From Capillidium heterosporum (taxonomy: Eukaryota; Entomophthoromycota; Entomophthoromycetes; Entomophthorales; Capillidiaceae): a DNA stretch of 64,000 nt. Below, in pieces: positions 1-12,180 of this stretch. How positions within the stretch are numbered: the stretch's first letter is position 1; each line of letters begins with the position of its first letter. The DNA is taken from positions 620,001 to 684,000 of the forward strand of contig WBMQ01000012.1 in the NCBI GenBank assembly GCA_016630905.1, in the 5' to 3' direction. Below the pieces are notes generated by a model. The model searched no databases and had not been told where the DNA came from. It worked only from the letters and a program-made list of their open reading frames with translations. The translations under genes and the position numbers were made by a program.

Positions 1-673
1 TATTGCGTTTTGGGCTATAAACTTTCTTTTATTACCTGGTTTAGCTTATAAGTTCAATTGGTTACTCTGCTATCTGTTCATCTCTTATTGGATAAGAAAA
101 AAGGTTGGTGTTCAGTCTGCTAAAATTCTACGCTTTGTACTTGTTTTCTTTGTTGGCCTTGTATTGAATTAATATGTCGGTTAATCTGTAAATCTGTTTA
201 TTTCCTTCATGTTGATTCTAAAGTTTATAAGATCCAAACCTCAGCTGCTTAAGCTAAATTTATATTGAAAGTTCATTTAGCTTACGTCAAATTTCATCCA
301 AAGTACGCAAAAAGCAGAATTGAATCCCAGATTAGTTGCGCTAATTCATACTAAAAACAAAGGCTTCTATGCAAATACTTTGAACTTTCCTTCTCTATTG
401 GTTCAGTCACAAATTTAATCTACCAGCTAAAGATTTCAAAATTTATCCTGCAACTTTCAATTTTGTAAATTTTAAAGCACTCTTCAATAGTAGAAATTTT
501 ACAACAGTCAAGGAAATTTTGGTCTTCCTACTAAGAAGCATTTCGAGTTGAAAATTCTCACCTCCTCCAATGTTCTTTTATTGAATTTTTTCCTTGACAC
601 TAGTATAAAGTAGTCCAACTCAATAGTTTTCCCGCTAAGTTAGAGGACTAGGGAAGTCCAGTGACCTATAAAT
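1..673. other. AT-rich spacer, no gene seen
   Basis: No open reading frame of useful length and no RNA gene could be recognised. It presumably holds the promoter of the plus-strand gene that begins near 729-798. Confidence 0.5.
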
Positions 674-797
674 ATGGATGGTGTTTCTCTTTGTAAAAGC
701 ACTTTTTCTGATTACATTTTAGAAACGATGGCCTCGAGCAGTAACCACAATGGAGGTTTGAATTTGGATACCTCGGCAAACCTAGCCAAGCAAAGCT

Positions 798-1436
798 ATG
801 AAGTCCTCAACCTTCTTCATTGCCAAGATAGCTCTAGTGACATTAGCAACCCAAACTCTGTTCACCCACCTGCCTTTTTCAATTGCCCTTCTAGTTACTA
901 TTTTAGTGTATATAAAGTTCAAAACCGTAATCTTGAGGAACGATGGCGACCAACTGTTCAATACCATCTTGGACACTTTTAACCTATTACTAAGCAGTAC
1001 ATACACCTTCCTATCCAACCTAAAATCAACTTCAGTAACAGCCCTTCATGAAGCTATAAATGTAGCTAAAAGACATCCAAACCTCAATCAAGTTTACAGT
1101 GAGGATGAGCGAACTTATCTCAAACTCAAGTTACGCGAACTAGCTATTGACTATTTTACTGCCAACTCAGCAACCAGCACTATGGCTGAAGTAAGAAGCT
1201 TTTTGAATGTCACTCGTCTAGATCAGTTAAAACACAAGCCAGAAACTTCTATTATCTACTTGATAGACGGTGAGTTGCAGATACTCTTCTACTTTCAGAT
1301 GTACTCTAGTGGCATTTTCTACATAACAGCTATAGGTAAGTTGGACAAGTTGAAAGTTCGTATGGCTGAATTGAAAGTCACTAACTATAGTACTGATTCA
1401 TATATATTTGCCTATATCCCACCTCCTAACTACTAG
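798..1436 (+). CDS. Hypothetical membrane-anchored protein, 212 aa
   Basis: This uninterrupted reading frame was not recognised as any family. Its first ~45 residues are strongly hydrophobic (ALVTLATQTLF then SIALLVTILVYI), which suggests a signal anchor or one to two membrane segments. The rest is soluble, with a charged helical stretch (SEDERTYLKLKLRELAIDY), and the C-terminus ends in a Pro/Tyr-rich PPPNY. A second frame open from 674 to 982 overlaps its 5' end and contains a good hydrophilic start (MASSSNHNGG at 729). Because homopolymer indels are common in this window, the true N-terminus may begin at 729 and join this frame through an indel between about 790 and 900. No intron is needed. 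The function is unknown. That it is expressed is inferred from its length only. Confidence 0.5.
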   Translation: MKSSTFFIAKIALVTLATQTLFTHLPFSIALLVTILVYIKFKTVILRNDGDQLFNTILDTFNLLLSSTYTFLSNLKSTSVTALHEAINVAKRHPNLNQVYSEDERTYLKLKLRELAIDYFTANSATSTMAEVRSFLNVTRLDQLKHKPETSIIYLIDGELQILFYFQMYSSGIFYITAIGKLDKLKVRMAELKVTNYSTDSYIFAYIPPPNY

Positions 1437-2720
1437 CAACTTTATTCTTATATTTAAAATTTTGGAACATAGATTGTGACAGTTTATTGCTATATTATAT
1501 ACTTTTTCTATACGTAGCGGATTTTATATCTATTAAACTAATGTAAAAAAGCCCACCCAAGTTTAATGTAGTATCGTTGTATATACTCTAAATCCCATTG
1601 ATATGTCTATTCCTCTATTTCGCTTTGAATGCCTGTATTGCCCAAGGTGTTTAGATACAGCCGTCAACAAATATCGGTTTGCAAAGGGTAGAGGCTCTTT
1701 TTATATAAGCTTCTTTACCTTTACATTTATCTAATGTAAACTTAACTCAAAGTTAATACTACATAGTGTTGTATCTATCTCAAAACATTTTGTTACTAAA
1801 TATATATAAACTACTTTACCTTTCATTAAATTTCCATTTTAGACTGTTGATATCGAAGACATCAGTTGTGTATACTTCACTTGTTTTATAAAGCATATAT
1901 ATAGTACTATAAAACTATATGGTGCATATAGTTATTTACCAAACAACAATTTCTTTCAATTGTAGACTTTTCACTATTGTAAAGATTTCGAAATTTTAGA
2001 TTTTGTATGCAGTTTGATGGTAAAATATATGTCCCTTTAAAATAGCATACTTTCTTTAGATAATTTGATAGGAGTTGAACTATTTTTGAAGGATGGATAT
2101 ATCAGTTAACTTTGGCTTTCCCAAAGGAAATACTTGAACTCTCCAAGAGCTCCTAATCAACAACAACACGACCAATGGTAGCTAGTTTTGCCAACTATCC
2201 CATAATGGAGTAGTTATTAGCAATATTAAGTCGAGAATTTTCTGCCTATATAAATGCTTTTAGATGGATACCAAGGCTTATTTTTTCAGTTGAGATGAAT
2301 ATAGCTGGTTTAGCTTACCTAGCTCATCTACCATCTACTAAAATTCAACTTGTCCTATAATGTATACGTGGAGTTCAACTCAGTTACATACACTTTTATT
2401 AAATTAGATATGTGCAAGAAACCTTCCTCTACATTTCGTAACTTGTAAACTCAACGTAGTATCAAATTATAAACCAATGGCATATGCGTTATAGAAATTT
2501 AATCGAGCTACAAAACTCAACATACCTTCCCTAATACCCATCAAATGCAATTGAACAGAATAAAGGGCTATTTCACTTACTATCCTCCTACAGTATTAAA
2601 GTCATCGAATATCATCAAATTAAAAAATAAAATTTATATCTAGCCCCATCAAAACTTTAATAAGCTCTATTTCCACACTTACACTTTATAAATAAAACTA
2701 AATCTTTGAAACTTCTTTTA
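1437..2720. other. AT-rich spacer between convergent genes
   Basis: It lies between the 3' ends of the 798-1436 gene and TRIM37. No supported coding region, RNA gene or repeat was seen. Confidence 0.5.
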
Positions 2721-5537
2721 TCAGTTGTCCGAACTGTTGGACTCACTATTGTCATTGGGTGGATTAGGATAGGATTCTCTATCATTTTCATCCCCATTGA
2801 TATCTCCATTTCCATTGGTATTGATATTACCGTCGTTACTATGCTCTAGGATGCGCGGGGAAGGTTGAGGAGTCCCGCCCGGAGTTCCACTAGGGGTTGG
2901 TGTGTTAGTGTTGGTATTCGATGTATTCTCATTGTCATTAGAATTTTCTCCATTCTCCAAGTCGCTATTGCCATCTCCATTTGGAATACCATTACCTACA
3001 CGTTCGCGGTACAACCTAGGACGCCGCGGTCGGTTGCGACGCAATCGGTTAGGATCCAACTCCTGCTGGATGAGGAGGCGTAGCTCTTCGGTCGATGTAA
3101 AGGCGGGTATAATAGTGCAATTGTCCATCGTTTCGTCATACTCACTGTCAGAGCTGGGGTCAGGTAGATTGCCATTATGGTGGGTCGGTCGACTACGGCT
3201 ATTATGACTGGTACGTGCACCGTAGCTGTTGGGCAGTTGTGACGTGTTGAAGCTATTGGACCGCTCCCTCGAGTTCTGTACTAACTCAACGATGGGCTCG
3301 ACTTGTGAGATTAAGGGTAATGCTGGGACGGGCAGGGGGGCTACTAGGCTCGTCTGCGATGCGCTGTTGGGGATTTGAGGTGGGCGAGGACGTCGGTCTG
3401 GGTTACTGATGGGTAAAGTGGGAGTGGTCAAGGAGTGGCTGCGGGGACGGTGGACGGCATCTTCTGGGTTCAGTGACAGCCTTCGGGCAGGTACCTGGCG
3501 TAATCGATTGGTGCTGGTCCGTGTCGAGTTGCACTTGGCTCTAGGGTTAGATACCAATGGAGAACTCGTCAACCAGGCGTTGGGATCGATGACTTCCCCA
3601 TAGACTTCTTCGGTAGTGGCTTCCGAGATAGCTGATCCCGATATTAGTGGGTTAGGTTTGGTTTCGGAATCAATAGGTTCAGGTTCCTCCAGCTGAGAGT
3701 CGGGGTTGGAGGAAGGTTGGTTGAGCTGGAGGGAGCGGAGCTGGGCCTCCAACTGCTTAATATACTTGGATTGGTCGCGTGCCTTTTGCTTGTAGGATAA
3801 TGGGCGTAATCCAGCTATTAGCTCGAGTTGGTTAGTCGAACCGCTGATATACCCTTTACTCGTCTATTTGGACAAAGTCGCAAAAAGTTAATATCCAATC
3901 AAGTATATGATAAACTTACCAGGGCTTCCACCCTACAAAACTGCTTGAAACCTTTGAGGTCATCCTGCCGCAGCTCGAAGCAGAATTCACGGATGATGGA
4001 TTCGTTCAGGTTGGGGTGGTGCTAAATTATCCAAATTATCAATAAAACTTGGTTATTCCCAAAAACACTACCATTTCAACTCGGAAATAGTACTTGGCTG
4101 GGCTCAAATCACCACTTAGTAGGTGGACCATAAGAGATAGGTATCGGCTGGTACTTTGTCCCACCGGTTCTAATTAATATTATTAGACTTCAAACGATCC
4201 AATATAGTTTCTAATAATTACCGGCTGGGAAAGCTTGGAGGCACCAGGTGACTCCATTACTGGTGACTGGTAAAGATTTGAAGGGTTGGTCCACCGTACA
4301 GCCGGTTAATACAGCTTCACTTTAAAATTTAAATTAGCAATTGAATTGGACGAAGCTTTTAAAAGCTACCTGAAGTTGGGAATTCGGAAGCGGAAACGGT
4401 GGTAGTCGGGCAGAAAGTCCTTCTCAAAGGTCATATCCACTGTTCCATTGTCACCTGGGTTGTGGACAATAACCTGCTCTACTTGCTTGAGGATGTTGAT
4501 TACGGTACTGTCGCTCTGTAGCACTTCTACCTTGGACCTGGAGCCGAGTATTGCCTCCAATTTGGTAACAGTAGCCAGGAGATATTTTTCTTGTTTTTCC
4601 AGGATAGTGCGCTGGCCTAAACGAAGGGCTACTCAACAACCTGCATTTTAAAGGAAAAAGTTACCAAATAGGATGGCGTGCTTATCTCGTAGCTGTAGTT
4701 CCAAGTTGGTACGATAGCGGTTGACTAAACCCACCAACTCCCTATCCGACTAGTTTTATTAGATAAATGCTAAAAATGAAAAAGTAGGTACCTCTTGCTT
4801 CGCCAAGGTGCAGTTCTGAACTTTACGGTCTACCTCTTTGATCTTGCGTGTAAATTTGGTCATACGTTTACGTAGGGATTCCAGATAGCTCTTTAACCCC
4901 TCCACCCTCTGATTATATATGTTTTCTAGATGCTCGAATTGATGATCCCGATGCTTTTATAGTAAAATTATGAGTTTTAAAGTTTCATTTGCTTAAATTT
5001 GTACCTTGTTATCCATCATACCACAGTCCGAGCATATTGGTACCTGGCAGGTATGGCAGTAGTAGGACATTTTCGTTTCATGCTGGGGGCATATGTCAAC
5101 TTTCGCATCCAACTCCCTATTTTCACTAGTCGTCAAAACTGTTCTCAGATGCTAAACAATGGGTTAACTTCTAAAACTTATCAAATGCATTACCTCCTGC
5201 AAGTCATCTAAAAATCTACAGGGTATCAGTTGACTCTGATCTATATTTGCTCTACAATGTGGACATTCCTCTTACGCTCTTTCAACCATTTCTATCAATC
5301 TAATTTAGAATGATGTTTATTAAAATACTAACTTACTTTTATACAAGGCTCGCAGCACAGCTTGGAACATTTAGGACACAAAGTTGGTTGGCATAAATTC
5401 TGTAGGCAAATGTAACATCGAAAAACCTCTTCGAACAAAGAAAAATGGGGCGAGGTTGGTGAAGAAATAGATAAATTTTCATTGTTATAGTAGTTCAAAT
5501 TGGACCTCAACGTTTTCGATTTGGATGGATAACTCAT
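2721..5537 (-). CDS. TRIM37: TRIM37-like E3 ubiquitin ligase (RING, B-box, coiled coil, MATH), 10 exons
   Basis: Exons on the complement, 5' to 3': 5337-5537, 5194-5291, 5005-5151, 4792-4953, 4665-4749, 4370-4616, 4222-4319, 4072-4169, 3920-4021, 2721-3863; about 793 aa. The RING starts at FRCYICLQNL and continues CPKCSKLCCEPCIK, then KWLKER and ECPHC across intron 1. The B-box follows (CPQHETKMSYYCHTC...CSDC, HRDH). Next come a coiled coil and then a MATH domain (PDYHRFRFRIPNF, SPAKYYFRVEM, IIREFCFEL). The signature ARDQSKYIKQLEAQ directly after MATH matches TRIM37 rather than other TRIMs. The last ~340 residues are low-complexity Ser/Asn/Pro-rich. In animals TRIM37 is a ubiquitin ligase acting on peroxisomes, chromatin and centrosomal material; its fungal role is unknown. 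Exon 2 is one base short: GG at 5268-5269 should be GGG for the RING to stay in frame. An in-frame upstream Met exists at 5615; 5537 is preferred. Confidence 0.88.
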
Positions 5538-5615
5538 GGTGTAATTGGTGTTGGTTAGTAAAAGTAAATTAACTACGTCTAGCTTATATATATCAACTAT
5601 GCTATATCGCTTCAA

Positions 5616-8600
5616 TTCAATAAATAACTGCGCTTCTAATACAAAACTATACCACTATTTGTAAGCTTCGAGTTGTATTGCTTTTGTAAATGCGATATAA
5701 GAAAAAGGTTGAAAGTTGCTGAAAGTTTGTCAGTAGGTGTTGGGCATGTATGGCGTTTAAAGTAGCTGGATAGGATATAAACAGATAAATATAGACGTTG
5801 GTTTGATATTCGCACTTGTATAAGGGCAATGTCCGACTGGAAGTTTATTTTAAAACACCTTTGTACCGATATTTTTAGGTTTAGGTTATAGAACCTAGTC
5901 TCCAAAGGCTTGATAGCATCCATTTCAGTTGAAATGGTTATTTTTGGAAGCGTTGGGAAGGGTGCTGATTTCAATCATTACTTAGTTCCTATAGAACTCG
6001 GATAAATTATCGCGGATGTTGTTACATCCGTTGAATTGCTAGTTTTCATTGGACATACCATGATAATAGTAAATAAAGCACTATTTGATAGAAATGCTTG
6101 CATTTTATCAAAAGAAGTTCAGATTGGATTCCAAAGCTACACTACCAATCGATAAATAAACTTGTTAATGCTGCAAGGTAACCAGCTTGATGAACTTCAC
6201 CTAACGAACAACTTTCTAGAGTAAAAGGGATTCCATGTGACGTTCTCTTACTAATTTTCAAAGAGTCACCAAATCTAAAAACAGGTGTAATGGACCTAAA
6301 AATAAATTGAAAAGGTTTCTTTTGAGAATTCTAGGTTCTTTGTTGAAGGTTCATCCACCCCTTGGGTTGAGGTTGATACCAGTGGTTTCCAACCTTGGAG
6401 ATCGGACCTGTTCTAAGCAAGATCTAGGCTAAAGTGTTTATCTACTACAGCTATAAAATTTTATACTTTGTACAGCTGATACTGAGCCATTGAAAGTTCA
6501 AACTAAATACTCATAGCAAAACACTATACACAGGTGCGAATGACTTGTGCATGTATTTAGCAACAGTATTCTAATTTATTTCAACATCAGCTATACTACC
6601 ATATGGGTAGAAATGAAGTATATTCGAAAATTAAAAGGTTGGTGTTGATGTACTACTACAGGCACTAATATTTATATGTTATTAAAATTGGACTTTTATT
6701 TACATCCTAAATTTAGTATGTTTGGAGCAAAATTCAAGTTCTTGCTTCAATAGCTCAGTCAGATGGTTCTTTGACTTCAGTACAAGAGCACTGACCTAAT
6801 CACCTTGTATAAAGCTTATGGTGGGAGTTGATGAAATATAAACTTTCAATTTAACTCTTCTCTACTTTCTAAACTATCGTGGCGAATTGAAATAGTGGAG
6901 TACGCCTTTTGAATCCCCATCAATAACTTTAAGCCTTCATTTGTAGGTAAACATTTATCCAAACCATTCTTTTAAGAGTAGAAACTATAAAATCCGACTA
7001 ACTTTTGATCACATACATCAAGTTTCTACCTAATAAACCTAAGTATAATCACCTTGAACTTTTGAGTGTAATACATCAAGCCTACCAAACAGCCGTACTT
7101 TCCAGCCTAGCTTTAAGACTGAATTAATAAGCTTGGAGGAAGTGAAGGAATCAGCACACTTGTCTAAAATTTTAGAATGAGTTGATCATGGTAACACCGA
7201 TATCAACACTAATTCACCATAGCTATTGGTATGTATGTAGGCTTTAGTAAGATGGCATAGATTCATTCGATTTGGAAGAGTATATTTTTATAGTTTTAAT
7301 AGATATTGAAATGATGGTCTCCAAACAAATACCCATCCAAAGTGGAGTTATTTAACATCAACATAAGCCTTCCTTCTAAACTGCTAGTGATATATATTAC
7401 CAATGGCTTTTATTGATCTATAAACTATCTTGTAAACCCAGTTCATAAATCTTTTATTGTAGCTAGCTTGGTTTAAGAAGGGAAGGGGAATTGATGAATG
7501 GTCAGTTGAAGGGAACCGTTAGATTAAGCAACTCTCCGCAAAAATATTGAGTGACTTTACTGATACAAAGGCATATAAGTACTTTGAATAATCGGACTGA
7601 AATTCAACATGGATATCGATATAGTATATTGCAGCTATTATGTATAATATCCAATGTATTGGGTAGAAATGATGATGGAGTGACCCAGGAGCTTGGAGTT
7701 CAATTTTTAGATGCTAAGAACCCAATCTATAGACTTTAAGCCATACTTTACTATTAAAGTGGTATTATTATTTAGATTTCCAGTAACTTTACTTCGATAT
7801 ACTTGTATATTTTTAGATATTGGTATATAATTTTAATTAATATATCCTAGCAAAAATAAAATCCCAACTTTAAATGTATATCTATCCAAAATTGCTACTT
7901 TAGAATTTACCTATATATTCTATAACTTAAATGCAGAAATAGTAATCCATTTTTTGGCTAAGCTTCAGCTTACTTATACATTTTGTGCAAACTGTGAAAT
8001 GAAACTCCTGCTCAAGCTAATTGTTGAGATCATAGTCTAAATTTTTTCGCAAGAATCAGTATACTTCTATTGCATGGAAATAAGTAGATGCTGGGTAAAC
8101 AAAATATATATGAATTTCAAGTACAGTTCGCTATATCTACTTTATTAGTAACACTCTTAAAACTGATGTAAATTTCTTTTGAACAATATGTTTAACTTAA
8201 TAAGATGGTAATTGTCTTTCACATATATTTTAAAATGTCATGTCCATTCTTTTAAAATCGAGGATCTAAAGTTTAGCTAAGTAAAGCGAAGTTCTATTTA
8301 ATCTTTAGTATAGTTAAAAATAGGTATATTGGACAACTATACTGTAATAGAAAACATATTCTGGTTTCATAAGAGCAAAGTATATTTGCTGGCATACCTA
8401 CGTAACTATATACTTCATTCGGATCTCTTGAATATCCTACTCAAAAGATAAAGTATTGTACCTCCACCAATCTAACTATAGGCCAGGAGACAAATTTAAT
8501 TCCATACAATAGAGCCATAGGCCTAACCCATCATTCTGGACCCTACATGTTTTCCAGTCCTTAAATTCCATTGAAGCGTATACTTCTGATGTGTTACCAG

Positions 8601-9523
8601 ATGGAAAAATTTAAATTTCCCTAAAGGAAGTACACCCAACTCCTTAAAGAATAGTATCGACGTCTGCCAAGCAAATTCTAAATTTATCTAAAAATAGACC
8701 TTGTTTCAAAGATAAGTCCAGTTTCAAGAACTTGCACCTCGAATATATAGTTAAAACGCGGCCCCATAACTATGGCAGATAGACCAAGAGTGCCTCCAAC
8801 AACTTTTAGGCAACCTGCCTCATTAAAAACTAATTATATGTCGATGGTATACAAGTCGGTTACTAAGTTAACCAGTTCCAGTCTAAATTTTATCTTATTA
8901 ATAGCTACTACATTGGGGATTGTGTAGCTTCAAAAAACTTATAACGGAATTGGTTTAGGGATTCGAAAATTTGTATAATTAGAACATTATATACGTTTAT
9001 ATGTTTAAGTGGGGAAAGGATAGGTTTAAAGCAAAACAATCGTATAATGGAAAGCAAAGGAAAGACAAACAAAAATAAAGGATCTAAAGAACCACTCAAT
9101 GTATTTTTCTTTCAAACTGCACTTCATTACACCTTCATCCACTAGCAACTTCTTTGAACCTGAAGTAAGCGAGCATATCCACTAATAGTAGCAACGAATA
9201 GGAACCCAAGCTCCTATAGAGAAACATTATTTCCTATTTGATCCAAATGTAAGTCTTATCATCTGTTTGCTTACTGACATCATATCTGTTTTTAGCGAGA
9301 TCTTCCCAACTTAAATTTGTAAGCTAGGCTAATTATCGCAGCTAACTTCCTTGTAAACTTTGCAGTGCAACCGTTTACCTTTCTTTTATCCTTTCCAGTT
9401 TCATGTATTAAGGTTTTCTTCAACCACCCTAAAAGTTATCTTTAGATACCCAATTCACGACTTATTAATTCAACATCAATACGACCGACAATACGATAGG
9501 CATCAGACATAAAAAAGAGCACA
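5616..9523. other. 3.9 kb ORF-poor region
   Basis: No gene could be supported. Short open frames (5636-5974 minus, 7551-7739 plus, 8908-9099 minus) look like chance or relic frames. The stretch 8520-8660 has some protein-like codon texture but is full of stops. There is no tRNA-like or CRISPR-like structure that I can recognise. Confidence 0.45.
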
Positions 9524-10145
9524 ATGTTAGCGAATCTGAAGGCATCTCTCCTAACCCTAACCCTACTTTCCACAATAAGTGGGGCATCTGACGGTGACGG
9601 TAACTCAGGACTAACTTGTCAACGGGGAGGTACTGGAGGCCAAACTTGTACAGCCAACTGCCCCCCCTGCTGGAAGAAAGGTATCAGCAACCGAGTATTA
9701 CTGCTTCGAATATGGGGCCGACAAGAAATGCCAGTTCGATTGGATAGACATTAGAAAGAATCCCATCCAACCTGATCAAGGTTCAAATCCAAGCCAAGGT
9801 AATTCCTCACCCTCTTCAACCCCAACTAGTAAAAAAACTAAACCGGAATCTACCAATTTAGATAAGGATAAGGGAGCTACTCAGAGTGTAGACATTGATA
9901 ATTCGATCGAACCTACCGATGGGGGTAACGGTGCAAGTCCTACGTCAAAGAACAATGGTAACAAAGGGAATTCAGGGTCAGGTTCCGTTTCAGCAACTGT
10001 GACAGTTGTTACTGTTGTCAAGAGATCGAGTACCGCCAAGAACAATAGCGATGGTAGTGGAAGTGGTGAGTCCAAGGCAATTAGCTACCTACCCCTAAGT
10101 TTAGTTGGACTGGCTACCTTGTTCGCAGTACAGCTTACTGTTTAG
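9524..10145 (+). CDS. GPI-anchored, Cys-rich surface protein (frameshifted in this sequence)
   Basis: The frame opens with a signal peptide (LLTLTLLSTISGAS), then a Cys-rich head with several cysteines (LTCQRGGTGGQTCTANC). After the run of seven C at 9661-9667 the open frame is out of phase. One base less gives a continuous protein of about 206 aa that carries on with EYYCFEYGADKKCQFDW, then a long Ser/Thr/Asn/Gly-rich stalk, VTVVTVV, and a C-terminal hydrophobic tail (SYLPLSLVGLATLFAVQLTV). A small-residue stretch (GSGSGES) before that tail is a plausible GPI attachment site. This architecture is typical of fungal cell-wall or plasma-membrane GPI proteins; the Cys pattern does not match a domain I can name. 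No intron is required. The frameshift is most likely a homopolymer length error (C7 for C6), though a genuinely broken gene is possible. Confidence 0.72.
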
Positions 10146-10544
10146 TTCAATAGTTTGCGACCAATGTTTTTTTGAACTTTAAGTTCTATAGTTTGCTTCT
10201 ATTTGTACACAAAATAATAAATACCTGTTATCATAGCTTTACTTTTATTTATTATACTATATTACAATAAATGTATCTATAAATTACTCAAATATAGAAA
10301 ATGGTTCATACTATAGGAATATAGGGATCAAATTTAGATACGAAAGAGATTATTCATTAAGAATCAAGACTATTACAAGAACTGCACCTCGTCAAGTTCT
10401 CCATCAAATACCAATCGGTTACCTGCAATCACAAACTACAAAATATACTTCTAATCACAAGCTAAAGTATCTATTATATCCAATTTGCTAGTTTACCAGT
10501 AACATGCAAAATTTTAAATCAGTTATGAAGTATACCCTGCACCC
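10146..10544. other. Spacer with likely 3' end signal
   Basis: An AATAA-rich stretch around 10210-10260, just downstream of the GPI-protein gene, could serve as its polyadenylation region. Nothing else is recognisable. Confidence 0.4.
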
Positions 10545-10655
10545 ATGATGTCATCTCCATCAGCAAAGAAAAGGAATGAAAATCCACCTCAAACCAACGA
10601 CTCCTTTACCTCCTTTTCCCAAGAACTAAAAAAGGTAGCAACCAAACCGGCCTAA
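10545..10655 (+). other. Upstream ORF (36 codons) or N-terminal extension of the deaminase
   Basis: An ATG at 10545 opens 36 codons (start MMSSPSAKKRNENPP) that stop at 10653-10655, two bases before the deaminase ATG at 10658. It could be a regulatory upstream ORF. Alternatively the run of six A at 10627-10632 could be one base short. In that case the peptide would be the N-terminus of the deaminase, joined in frame. Confidence 0.45.
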
Positions 10656-10657
10656 AA

Positions 10658-11125
10658 ATGTCTGCAACCGACCACGGGACTCACCTCCACTTTATGAAGT
10701 TAGCTATCCAACAGGCAAACCAATGTCACCCAGTAGAAACCGCATATTCGGTAGGCGCCATTCTAGTTGATCAAAACGAACAAATAATAGCCACCGGCTA
10801 TTCAAGAGAGTTACCTGACAACACTCACGCTGAAGAATGTTGTTTTTTAAAACTTTCCTCTTCACCAACCCCTATCAATTTCAAAGGAACGACTCTGTAT
10901 ACGACTATGGAGCCTTGTTCCAAACGGTTATCTAAAAAGAAAAGTTGTACCGAATGGGTACTAAATTTAGGTATCAAAAGGGTAGTAGTGGGTATATCAG
11001 AGCCTGACAACTTTGTCAAGTGTGAAGGAATTGATATGTTAAAGAGTCAAGGAGTAGAAGTGATAAGGCTTTCAGAGTTGGAGTTGGAATGTAAGGAACC
11101 CAACAAGCATCTTATTGAGAATTAG
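10658..11125 (+). CDS. RIB2-type cytidine/deoxycytidylate deaminase-fold protein, 155 aa
   Basis: A zinc-dependent deaminase is visible. HAEECCF carries the zinc-binding His and the catalytic Glu, and TMEPCSKRLSKKKSC carries the PCx(9)C zinc cysteines. The PCSKRLS variant and the flanking TLYTT and RVVVGISEPDNFV resemble the deaminase domain of fungal Rib2, which deaminates the pyrimidine intermediate of riboflavin synthesis. A pseudouridine-synthase domain, as in yeast Rib2, is absent, so this is a stand-alone deaminase. Close relatives in fungi are annotated as DRAP deaminase or dCMP deaminase-like; substrate is inferred. It has a single exon. The start at 10658 is the first Met of the frame and follows an upstream ORF by two bases, which may restrain translation. 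Confidence 0.8.
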   Translation: MSATDHGTHLHFMKLAIQQANQCHPVETAYSVGAILVDQNEQIIATGYSRELPDNTHAEECCFLKLSSSPTPINFKGTTLYTTMEPCSKRLSKKKSCTEWVLNLGIKRVVVGISEPDNFVKCEGIDMLKSQGVEVIRLSELELECKEPNKHLIEN

Positions 11126-12180
11126 TTTATAAAAGTAAGTATATTTTTATACGGCAAATTGTTGGTATATATATTATTTACAAGTTAATTTAGCATATTT
11201 TATATTATATTTAGCTTAAAGTATCTTTTACTACGTATAATTTGATAGTTAAGAGGTGGTGGCAACATTTCTTTCAATGAAGACTGTGTTTTTGTACTTT
11301 GGCGTTTTATTTTTGATAAAAGTAGATAGGTAACACATCTTTGTAAAATAAATTATCTTTATTCATCCTTAGTTTAGTGGATATGTTTGCTATATATAAC
11401 ATTTTTCTATTTATGACTTTTCAATCGAAACTTTATACAGGTTATTGGTGCTTCATAGAGCAAAGCTATATTGATTGTAAATTTCTTTTATCATTCAATT
11501 AGACTACATAAGGGACGGTAAAAGTCATTTAAAAGTAGAGACATCTAGTATCCAGGTTGGATATATAAAATTGATGTTAGTTTACCAATGAATAGAATTC
11601 CTAAAGTAAACTTTTCAAAGCTAAAACGAACTCTACAAAGTCTATTCAACATTGCTAATGTAAAACTATGAGTGAAGTATATTTGATAATGTTCGCACCT
11701 TTATGCTATAAAATCCTACAGTTTTTATAGCTAGTCATACTGTCATGCCTTCTTTTTAAAATTAAGCTATTGGTAGCCGTACACATATTCTATTTATCTT
11801 GAAAGTTTAAAAAGTATCTGTATACTAAAAATACTTGAAAAATAAAAGGCAGTTCAGTTTATCTACAAGTGAACTAATCTTCAACAGTAAGTACAATCAA
11901 CCTGCCTATTTCATAAACTAAACTACTAGAATCAATATTTTTTGTAAAGATAAATCCTTCATTAATGATGAGCCTCATCAACTTTATTTATAAAACATGT
12001 AAAGAGCATATAGGTATATATATAGCTCTATTGGGCTAGATACCCAATTTAAAACGATATAAATTTTGAAAATATTAGATAGGCGATTTATACTGTACTT
12101 TCCAACATCTTATAAAGTTCAAAATATAGACATGTGAAAAACCATTGATAATGAAAACAAAGAATATAAATGCAACCTTG
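11126..12180. other. AT-rich spacer between convergent genes
   Basis: It lies between the 3' ends of the deaminase and of the minus-strand 12181-12828 gene. No coding signal or structure was seen. Confidence 0.5.

Noticed and set aside
674-982. Plus-strand frame overlapping the first gene
   Set aside because: It overlaps the 798-1436 frame almost entirely and has no domain; at most its first part is the N-terminus of that gene before an indel.
5636-5974. 112-codon minus frame upstream of TRIM37
   Set aside because: No motif, no splice link to exon 1 that keeps frame, and AT-rich codons; probably chance or a leader ORF.
7551-7739. 62-codon plus frame in the ORF-poor region
   Set aside because: No homologous motif, no neighbours and no splice extension; left as unsupported.
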